Origin: an uncultured Collinsella sp.
Lineage (GTDB): Bacteria; Actinomycetota; Coriobacteriia; Coriobacteriales; Coriobacteriaceae
Direction: 5' to 3'
DNA: 5,012 nucleotides
Assembly: GCA_902494935.1 (NCBI GenBank)
Contig: CABUVH010000134.1
Span: 1 to 5,012, forward strand
Shown one piece after another: positions 1 to 5,012 of the stretch (within the stretch, counting starts at the first letter, position 1; each line of letters opens with the position of its first letter). The translations under genes and the position numbers were made by a program. The notes beneath the pieces are model-generated. The model searched no databases, was not told the DNA's origin, and saw nothing but the letters and a program-made list of their open reading frames with translations.

Positions 1-373
1 CCTCGATCTCGGGGGACGGCACCCATACCGGGGTGACGTCGTGCGACAGTATCGCCTTGGCCATCCTGGCGGCGTCGTTCCTGTCGTTCTTGGAGGCCGA
101 GTCGGCGGCCGACCTCGGGACCTTGGAGACGGCCGCGACGACGCAGTCGACGCCGAGCCCGGAGAGCTCCCTCTGCGGGGCGAAGCCGAGGTAGCCGCTC
201 TCGTAGGCGGCGAGCGACGGGCCGGGGAAGCCCGACATCCACTCCGCGACCTCGCCCCAGGGGTTGCCGCGGAACCTCCTCGTCACGGCCTCGCCCGTCT
301 CCGCGTCGAGCGCGCAGACGGTGGTGGACCTGAGGTGTACGTCCATTCCGAAGGCGGTAGAATATCTAGGCAC
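1..373 (-). CDS. IS110-family transposase, N-terminal RuvC-like (DEDD) domain, 3' end cut by window
   Basis: This DEDD-type serine/RuvC-like recombinase would excise and insert the IS element. In characterised IS110 members it does so guided by an element-encoded bridge RNA. Only 124 codons are visible, out of a usual 330-420. Read on the minus strand from GTG at 373, the protein begins MPRYSTAFGMDVH and contains AAYESGY and SKNDRNDAARMAK. The likely catalytic acids are D11, E58, D97 and D100; the late D-x-x-D pair and the spacing match the family's N-terminal acidic tetrad. VTPVWVP follows, as is common in relatives. The C-terminal Tnp domain with the catalytic serine is outside the window. 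The GTG start is chosen because GGGAGG sits 5 bases upstream; the ATG at residue 10 lies inside the conserved strand carrying D11 and is too late. Eight of nine arginines are AGG/AGA. Whether the gene is intact past the edge is unknown. Confidence 0.9.
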   Translation of the reverse strand, partial: MPRYSTAFGMDVHLRSTTVCALDAETGEAVTRRFRGNPWGEVAEWMSGFPGPSLAAYESGYLGFAPQRELSGLGVDCVVAAVSKVPRSAADSASKNDRNDAARMAKAILSHDVTPVWVPSPEIE

Positions 374-378
374 GGGAG

Positions 379-384
379 CCTCCC
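379..384 (-). promoter_or_regulatory. Shine-Dalgarno sequence of the IS110 transposase
   Basis: GGGAGG on the minus strand lies 5 bases before a GTG. This supports GTG at 373 as the start rather than the internal ATG at 346. Downstream of the GTG the frame is open and contains the family's usual YSTAFGMDVH beginning. Confidence 0.7.
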
Positions 385-465
385 AACCTCGTTGCGGCGC
401 GGCTGCGCCTCTGGCACTTCAACAACATTGTCGCAGCCCCGACCCGCGGTCACGAGCGGGGGCTC

Positions 466-512
466 CTGTCGTTTCCGTGCCCTCGGATTGGGTCATAGTG
501 TCTGTCGTTTCC
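466..512. repeat. Two direct copies of CTGTCGTTTCC, 36 bases apart
   Basis: An identical 11-mer occurs at 466-476 and 502-512 in the leader of the IS110 element. The outer copy may mark or lie close to the element's end, and the inner copy is just outside the larger hairpin. Exact 11-mers this close are unlikely by chance in about 140 bases. The function is unknown; donor-site recognition or transposase binding are possibilities. Confidence 0.6.
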
Positions 513-545
513 AAGACGTCGACGTTGCCGGGGTTGCCAAGGGGT

Positions 546-610
546 TGGTGCAAGGGGGACAGGTTACTTTGCACCAGGTTGGTGCAGATTAACCTGTCCC
601 CCTTGCACCA
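546..610. repeat. REP-like long palindrome (31-nt arms, 3-nt loop)
   Basis: Arm 546-576 is the reverse complement of arm 580-610 at 29 of 31 positions; the mismatches face each other at 567/589 and 569/587. The loop is GGT (577-579). The outer 21 bases of each arm (546-566 and 590-610) pair perfectly and include GGGGGACAGGTTA. The inner 7 bases (TGCACCA/TGGTGCA) repeat the terminal TGGTGCA motif of the outer arm, so the whole is a nested palindrome. There is no U-tract beside it and no gene directly upstream on either strand, so it is unlikely to be a simple terminator. Its form resembles dispersed REP sequences mobilised by RAYT (Y1-type) transposases. That is inference, since only one copy is visible. 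Confidence 0.85.
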
Positions 611-950
611 GGATGTGGTTTGCTTGCCGGCATCGGTAGGTCTTCGGCGCTTTCCAAGCCCAGTGGGAAAAAATGCCAAATATGAGTACTGTTGCTATTG
701 TAGTGCCATATTACTTTCGCAAAACAATGGACATAACAGCAAATATGTTCATTAACGTCGACGCATATTAGCCCGCTATAGAGCTGTTTGACTAATTGAG
801 AGGCGCATGCAAGCTGCGAGGGCGGCATTTGGGGCTGTTTTGGCTGTTACTAAAAAGGCAACAGTACTCATATTTGCCCTTTTTTGCCCACGGGGCCTCG
901 AAGGGGCTGCCAATCAGGTCCCAGGGGAGACGGTTTGAGGGCCGCAGAGC
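611..950. other. Intergenic stretch without a convincing gene
   Basis: Apart from the inverted repeats at 663-891 I see no gene here. The open frames that cross it (for example minus 589-828 and plus 796-1059) run through the repeat arms, change composition midway and show no domain or membrane pattern. They also lack a good ribosome binding site. No tRNA, rRNA or CRISPR array is visible. The section 700-800 is markedly richer in A/T than the flanks. TTGACT at 788 looks like a -35 box but has no -10 partner at the right distance. Confidence 0.6.
663..891. repeat. Imperfect inverted repeats flanking an AT-rich core (MITE-like)
   Basis: Left arm 663-704 and right arm 849-891 are inverted copies. 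The best block is 19 of 19 bases (CAAATATGAGTACTGTTGC at 677-695, complement at 858-876). Outside it both arms begin GTGGG followed by an A-run, with a one-base length difference. Inside it six of the next nine bases match. The arms enclose about 144 bases that are AT-rich for this genome and carry no credible gene. A small non-autonomous element or a paired regulator site would both give this layout. I see no clear target duplication at the outer edges. Confidence 0.75.
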
Positions 951-985
951 AAAAACGGGGGCGCAGGTTGTCCTGCGCCCCCGTT
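951..985 (-). terminator. Rho-independent terminator of the ABC exporter operon
   Basis: A perfect 14-bp stem (954-967 with 972-985, core CGGGGGCGCAGG) closes a 4-base loop (968-971). On the minus strand it is followed by a run of five T (955-951, the first two shared with the stem). It begins 31 bases after the stop codon of the downstream ABC gene. In the plus direction no T-run follows, so it serves the minus-strand operon. Confidence 0.93.
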
Positions 986-1016
986 CTCGGGCGTTATTCG
1001 TTCCCCGCGGCAGAAT

Positions 1017-2873
1017 TTACGCCGCCTCGTCGAACTGCGAGTTGTACAGATCGGCGTAGAAGCCGCCCTGGGCGAGCAACTCGTCGTGCGTGCCCTTCTC
1101 GACGATATCGCCGTCGCGAATTACCAAGATCACGTCGGCGTTGCGGATCGTGGACAGGCGGTGCGCGATAACAAAGCTGGTACGGCCCTGCATCAGCGCA
1201 TCCATGGCACGCTGAATAAGCTCCTCGGTACGAGTGTCAACGTTGGAGGTTGCCTCGTCCAGAATTAGCGCCGGGCGGTCGGCCAAAATGGCACGGGCAA
1301 TGGTCACGAGCTGGCGCTGGCCCTGCGACAGGTTGGTGCCTTCCTCGTTGATCATAAAGTCGTAGCCGCCGGCGAGCGTATGGATAAAGTGATCGCAGCG
1401 TGCGGCGCGTGCAGCGGCCTCGACCTCGGCATCGCTTGCATCGGGGCGTCCGTAGCGGATGTTCTCGCGGATGGTGCCGTTAAACAGCCAGGTATCCTGC
1501 AGCACCATGGCAAACTCGCCGCGCAGCGCCGCGCGGTCCCAGTCGCGCACGTCGACACCCTCGACGCGCAGCGAACCGCCGTCCACATCGTAGAAGCGCT
1601 GCAGCAGCTTAATGAGCGTGGTCTTGCCGGCGCCGGTAGGACCGACGATGGCGATGGTCTGGCCGGGCTGTGCCTCGCAGCTAAAGTCGTGGATGATGGT
1701 CTTGTCGGGCGTATAGCCAAACTTGACGTGATCAAACTCCACATGGCCGGGGCGCTTTTCGGGAATCTGCGCGTCGGCTTTCTGCTCCTCCTCGGGCGCG
1801 GCCAGGAACTCAAAGACGCGCTCGGTGGCGGCTGCCATCGACTGCATCGTGTTGCTCACGTTGCCCAGTTGCTGCACGGGCTGCGTAAAGTTGCGAACGT
1901 ACTGGATAAAGCTCTGGATGTCGCCGGGCGTGGCGTTGCCGGTCAGTGCGAGCTGTGCGCCCACCACGACAACGCCCACGTAGCCTATGTTACCCACCAG
2001 GCTCATAAGCGGCATCATCAGGCCCGACAGGAACTGCGAGCGCCAGCCACTAATAAAGAGGCGGTCGTTTTGACGGTCGAACTCCTCGATCGAGGCCTCG
2101 GCGCGGTCGAACACCTGAATGACGTTCTGGCCGGCAAAATCCTCCTCGATAATGCCGTTGACGGTGCCTAGGACCTGCTGCTGCTCGCGGAAGTACGGCT
2201 GCGAGAAGTGAATCATCACCATTAAGATAATCGCGGCGGCCGGCAGCGTGAGCACGGTGACACCGGTGAGCGGCAGGCTGATCGACAGCATCATGACGAG
2301 CACGCCGATAATCTGCGTCACCGACGTGATGAGCTGCGTCACGCTCTGGTTGAGCGACTGACCCAGCGTATCGACGTCGTTGGTGATGCGGCTGAGCACG
2401 TCGCCCTTGCTGTGGCCGTTGAAGTAGCTCATCGGCACGACGGCAATCTTGGCGGCAATCTCCTTGCGCATGCGGTAGCAGATCTTTTGCGTGACACCGG
2501 TCATGAGCCAGCCCTGGATCAGGCTGCAGGCAGAGCTCGCCAGATACAGGCAGAGCAAAAAGCCGAGCGTCTTGGCGATCCAGTTAAAGTCGACATCGCC
2601 GGTGCCGTTGACCTTGGCAACCAGGCCCTCGAACAGCTTGGTCGTAACCTGGCCGAGTACCTTGGGTCCCACAATGTTAAAGATGACCGAGCATACGGCA
2701 AAGGCGACGGCGACAAACACGGCAACCTTGTGCTGGCCGATATAGCCGAGCAGCTGCCTCATGGTGCCCTTAAAGTCCTTGGCCTTTTCGCCGCGACGCA
2801 TGCCGCCCATGCGGCCCATGGGACCACGCTGGCGGGTGGGCTTGGGAATCTGAGTCTTGGTCTCGTCTGCCAT
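1017..2873 (-). CDS. Heterodimeric ABC exporter, catalytic half (TMD-NBD, 618 aa)
   Basis: This half-size ABC exporter subunit is expected in the cytoplasmic membrane, pairing with the product of the preceding gene to export drugs or other amphiphiles using ATP. Order: a basic Arg/Gly/Met-rich cytosolic tail (about 1-40); six membrane helices (about 48-70, 101-125, 178-198, 202-222, 283-308, 320-345), with the FNGHSKGDVLSRITNDVD coupling segment at 151-168; then the nucleotide-binding domain. Visible motifs are A-loop Y387, Walker A GPTGAGKT 411-418, Q-loop Q459, signature LSQGQ 515-519, Walker B LILDE with catalytic E540, D-loop SNVD 543-546 and switch H571. Length is normal for the family. 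The Glu and His are canonical while the signature has Q for G, the pattern of the TM288/BmrD-type partner. The start is ATG 2873, which overlaps the upstream stop in TAATG, with AAGGAGG 9 bases before it. The substrate cannot be told from sequence. Confidence 0.96.
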   Translation of the reverse strand: MADETKTQIPKPTRQRGPMGRMGGMRRGEKAKDFKGTMRQLLGYIGQHKVAVFVAVAFAVCSVIFNIVGPKVLGQVTTKLFEGLVAKVNGTGDVDFNWIAKTLGFLLCLYLASSACSLIQGWLMTGVTQKICYRMRKEIAAKIAVVPMSYFNGHSKGDVLSRITNDVDTLGQSLNQSVTQLITSVTQIIGVLVMMLSISLPLTGVTVLTLPAAAIILMVMIHFSQPYFREQQQVLGTVNGIIEEDFAGQNVIQVFDRAEASIEEFDRQNDRLFISGWRSQFLSGLMMPLMSLVGNIGYVGVVVVGAQLALTGNATPGDIQSFIQYVRNFTQPVQQLGNVSNTMQSMAAATERVFEFLAAPEEEQKADAQIPEKRPGHVEFDHVKFGYTPDKTIIHDFSCEAQPGQTIAIVGPTGAGKTTLIKLLQRFYDVDGGSLRVEGVDVRDWDRAALRGEFAMVLQDTWLFNGTIRENIRYGRPDASDAEVEAAARAARCDHFIHTLAGGYDFMINEEGTNLSQGQRQLVTIARAILADRPALILDEATSNVDTRTEELIQRAMDALMQGRTSFVIAHRLSTIRNADVILVIRDGDIVEKGTHDELLAQGGFYADLYNSQFDEAA

Positions 2874-5012
2874 TAGCGCTCGCCTCCTTCCATGACGGCT
2901 GCAATTTCTTCTTGGGTAAGCCCCAGCTCCTCGGCGGAAAGCTGCGACTGTGCGATCTCCAGGTACGCCGGGCAGCTGCGCAGCAGCTCCTCGTGCGTAC
3001 CGGTGCCCACCACGTGGCCGTCGTCGAGCACGATGATCTGGTCGGCGTGCATGATGGTCGCGATGCGTTGTGCCACGACCACGAGCGCGGCGTCGGTGAC
3101 GTTTTTGGCCAGCTCCTCGCGCAGGCGCGCGTCGGTCTTGTAGTCAAGCGCGCTAAACGAGTCATCGAACACCACGACCTCGGGCTTTTTGGCCAACGCG
3201 CGGGCGATGGCCAGGCGCTGGCGCTGACCGCCCGAAACATTGGAGCCGCCCTGGCTGATGGGGGAGTCGTAGCCGCCCTCGCGCTCGGCGATAAAGTCCT
3301 CGGCCTGGGCGATGTGTGCCGCCTGGCGCATATCATCATCGCTCACCATGTCGCCGGCAAACTTGAGGTTGCTCTCGACGGTGCCCGAGAACAGGCGACC
3401 CTGCTGCGGGATGTAACCAATGCGGCGGCGCAGCTCGGAAAGGGTCATGTCGCGCACGTCGATGCCGTCGAGCGAAATGCTGCCGCCCGTGACGTCGTAC
3501 AGGCGCGGAATCAGCTGCACGAGCGTGGACTTGCCCGAGCCCGTGGAGCCAATAATGCCGAGCATCTGACCGGCATGCGTGGTGAAGTTCACGCCGCTGA
3601 TGACGTCGGCGCGGGCATCGGGATACTGGAAGCTCACGTCGCGGAAGGTGAGCTCGCCGCGCGGCGCGCTGGCAGCAGGCAGTTTGGGCGAGACGGGGTC
3701 GTTGATACTCGTAGGGCAGGTGACGACCTCTTCCACGCGCTCGGCTGCGACCTCGGCGCGGGGCAGGATGACCGAAACCATGGTGAGGATCATAAACGCC
3801 ATGACGATCTGCATGGTGTAGGAGATAAACGCCATCATGTTGCCGACCTGCATCACGCCGTCGGACACGCCCTGCGCGCCAAACCAGACGATAAGCACGG
3901 TGATGCAGTTCATGACGAGCATCATGAGCGGCATCATAAAGCTCATGGCGCGGTTGGTGTAGAGCTGCGTGGTCATCAGTTCGAGTGATGCCTTGTCAAA
4001 ACGCTCGAGCTCATGCTCCTCGCGGTTGAACGAGCGGATGGGCATAAGGCCGTCGAGCAGCTCGCGGGCGGTAAGGTTCACACGGTCCACAAAGCTCTGC
4101 ATCTTTTTGAACTTGGGCATGGTGAGGCCCATAAGCACGCCGACGACGGCCGAGACCGCGATGATGGCAACGGCGATGGTCCACTCCAGGCCGGTATGGT
4201 TGGCCAGGACGCGCATGACGGCGACGATGCCCATGACGGGGGCCATCAGACACATGCGGATAAACAGAGTTGCGGCCATCTGGATCTGCTGAATGTCGTT
4301 GGTGCAGCGGGTGATGAGCGAGGCCTGGCTAAACTTGCCCACCTCGGCCGGCGAGAAGTGCATAACCTTGTTGAAGGTCTCGCGGCGCAGGTCGCGGGCG
4401 ATGGAGCAGGCGGTGCGCGAAGCCACGGCACCGGTCAGGATGGTGGCGACGAGCGACACGAGGCACAGTCCAAACATCGTGGTCGCCATGCGGCTCAGGT
4501 AGGCGTTCTGCACGTCGGCGGGGTCGATGCCCTGCGCCTTGTACTCGTCCTGTACATAGCTCACGGCGCGCTGGGTGACGATGGAGCCCGACATGGAGCC
4601 CATTTTGTCCGCCATTTGGTTGGCGCCCTCGACGAGCTTGCTTTGGTCTACCAGACCGCCCTCGACACCCAGGCGCAGGCTCTTCATAGTGATCTTACCG
4701 CCGTCGGCATCAATCTGCTTTTGCATGTTCTGCGCCGCCGCGGCCTTCTGCTGCATCTCGGCGAGCTGCTCGGGCGTCATCGCTGCCATTTGCTCGGGGG
4801 TGGGCATGGCCTGGGCAGCGTTGTCGTCTTTCTCGCTGGACGAGCCCATCATGTCGCCCATGGAGTTGGCGTCGATGCCCTGGTTGAGCGAAAGGACAAC
4901 AGTCTCGGGCAGGCTCATAATGTCGGCAATCTTGCCTCCATCGGCACGCTCTTCCTCGGTGCCCTCGTACGTTCGAATGTCGTTTTTGTCAGCCTTGCTA
5001 AACACGGCCTCC
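2873..5012 (-). CDS. Heterodimeric ABC exporter, degenerate-site half (TMD-NBD), 5' end cut by window
   Basis: This is the first gene of the pair; its protein should dimerise with the downstream subunit. Residue numbers count from the GTG at 5005. About 170 residues of polar, Met- and Gln-rich sequence come first. Five membrane helices follow (about 174-197, 245-268, 274-296, 355-378, 388-414), then the nucleotide-binding domain: A-loop Y461, Walker A GSTGSGKS 486-493, Q-loop Q534, signature VSGGQ 590-594, Walker B VVVFD with D614, D615 where the catalytic Glu should be, and Q646 where the switch His should be. These changes mark the degenerate subunit of TM287/BmrC/EfrA type exporters. The family has six helices and a long loop between the first and second, so helix 1 and the real start lie beyond 5012; the frame stays open to the edge. 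The GTG at 5005 has GGAGG only 2 bases away, too close to work well. Any promoter is also outside. The substrate is unknown. Confidence 0.93.
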   Translation of the reverse strand, partial: EAVFSKADKNDIRTYEGTEEERADGGKIADIMSLPETVVLSLNQGIDANSMGDMMGSSSEKDDNAAQAMPTPEQMAAMTPEQLAEMQQKAAAAQNMQKQIDADGGKITMKSLRLGVEGGLVDQSKLVEGANQMADKMGSMSGSIVTQRAVSYVQDEYKAQGIDPADVQNAYLSRMATTMFGLCLVSLVATILTGAVASRTACSIARDLRRETFNKVMHFSPAEVGKFSQASLITRCTNDIQQIQMAATLFIRMCLMAPVMGIVAVMRVLANHTGLEWTIAVAIIAVSAVVGVLMGLTMPKFKKMQSFVDRVNLTARELLDGLMPIRSFNREEHELERFDKASLELMTTQLYTNRAMSFMMPLMMLVMNCITVLIVWFGAQGVSDGVMQVGNMMAFISYTMQIVMAFMILTMVSVILPRAEVAAERVEEVVTCPTSINDPVSPKLPAASAPRGELTFRDVSFQYPDARADVISGVNFTTHAGQMLGIIGSTGSGKSTLVQLIPRLYDVTGGSISLDGIDVRDMTLSELRRRIGYIPQQGRLFSGTVESNLKFAGDMVSDDDMRQAAHIAQAEDFIAEREGGYDSPISQGGSNVSGGQRQRLAIARALAKKPEVVVFDDSFSALDYKTDARLREELAKNVTDAALVVVAQRIATIMHADQIIVLDDGHVVGTGTHEELLRSCPAYLEIAQSQLSAEELGLTQEEIAAVMEGGER
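2883..2889 (-). promoter_or_regulatory. Shine-Dalgarno within the end of the upstream gene; TAATG coupling
   Basis: AAGGAGG on the minus strand lies inside the last codons of the upstream ABC gene, 9 bases before the ATG at 2873. The upstream stop TAA (2875-2873) shares its last A with that ATG. This favours coupled translation and equal amounts of the two subunits. Confidence 0.85.

Larger units (their letters stand above)
374..512 (-). ncRNA. Candidate IS110 bridge RNA region (left-end noncoding leader)
   Basis: About 140 bases upstream of the transposase carry no credible gene but are rich in self-complementarity. One hairpin has arms GGCGC 396-400 and GCGCC 405-409 with a 4-base loop. 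A larger one pairs CCCGC 443-447 with GCGGG 456-460, extended by AGCC 435-438 with GGCT 461-464 around an internal bulge. In IS110-group elements the guide (bridge) RNA is transcribed from the left-end leader in the same direction as the transposase. It folds into stem-loops with internal loops that pair with target and donor DNA. The location and the bulged stem fit that. TATGAC on the minus strand (497-492) could be the -10 half of a promoter completed only when the element circularises. I cannot identify the guide loops, so the ends and strand are inferred. A plain 5' leader is the alternative. Confidence 0.35.
1..515 (-). mobile_element. IS110-family insertion sequence, left-end portion (partial)
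   Basis: This is the left part of an IS110-type element: the 5' noncoding leader plus the first 124 codons of its transposase. The rest of the element lies off the left edge. The element call rests on the transposase. The outer boundary near 512-515 is only a guess, taken from the end of a repeated 11-mer (CTGTCGTTTCC at 502-512), and it could lie anywhere up to about 545. IS110 elements usually lack long terminal inverted repeats and target duplications, so the end cannot be fixed by eye. The coding part uses AGG for most arginines, unlike the ABC genes in this window, which favour CGC/CGT. That fits separate ancestry. Confidence 0.8.

Noticed and set aside
41..592. A plus-strand open frame of 183 codons
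   Set aside because: It is antisense to the IS110 transposase and then runs through its leader and into the palindrome; the product is low-complexity.
546..610. Reading the palindrome as a transcription terminator
   Set aside because: No T-run follows on either strand and no gene ends just upstream. The arms are much longer than needed.
677..747. CAAATATG at 677-684 and 740-747 as a tandem repeat
   Set aside because: It is only 8 bases in an AT-rich stretch, so chance is enough to explain it.
589..828. A minus-strand open frame of 79 codons
   Set aside because: It crosses the inverted-repeat arm and the AT-rich core, has no domain signal, and starts and ends in noncoding sequence.
1380..2171. 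A 263-codon open frame on the plus strand
   Set aside because: It is antisense to the catalytic ABC subunit, with no ribosome binding site or recognisable domain.
2912..3988. A 358-codon open frame on the plus strand
   Set aside because: It lies wholly antisense to the degenerate ABC subunit, whose motifs are unmistakable. The His/Ala/Asp-rich product is typical of a mirror frame in GC-rich DNA.
1..5012. CRISPR array, tRNA or rRNA
   Set aside because: No regularly spaced repeats, cloverleaf pattern or rRNA-like sequence was seen.

Overview
The window looks like chromosomal DNA from a GC-rich gut actinobacterium. The Coriobacteriia, and Collinsella or a relative in particular, fit best. This is inferred from base composition, C/G-ending codons in the ABC genes, protein style and the character of the intergenic repeats; no taxonomic marker gene is present.

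Layout, left to right. (1) Positions 1-373, minus strand: the N-terminal 124 codons of an IS110-family transposase (DEDD recombinase), cut by the window edge. Its 5' noncoding leader (374 to roughly 512-545) is structured, GC-rich and contains a direct repeat; in this family that is where a bridge RNA can be encoded. (2) Positions 546-610: a nearly perfect 31-nt-arm palindrome resembling REP/RAYT-type repeats. (3) Positions 611-950: no convincing gene. It holds a second, larger inverted-repeat structure (663-891) around an AT-rich core. (4) Positions 951-985: a strong intrinsic terminator for the minus-strand operon. (5) Positions 1017-2873 and 2873-5012, minus strand: two translationally coupled ABC exporter half-transporter genes overlapping in TAATG. 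Transcription runs right to left, so the 2873-5012 gene comes first, and its true start lies beyond the right edge.

The two ABC proteins form a textbook asymmetric heterodimeric type IV exporter of the TM287/288, BmrCD and EfrAB kind. The upstream subunit carries the degenerate catalytic residues (Asp for the Walker B Glu, Gln for the switch His) but a good signature motif. The downstream subunit has the canonical Glu and His but an LSQGQ signature. Together they give one hydrolysing and one degenerate ATP site. The substrate cannot be read from sequence; multidrug or lipid-like export is the family expectation.

The most unusual material is the left 900 bases: an IS110-type element with a possible bridge RNA about 30-35 bases from a REP-like palindrome, followed by a MITE-like inverted-repeat structure. 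The ABC operon itself is ordinary.
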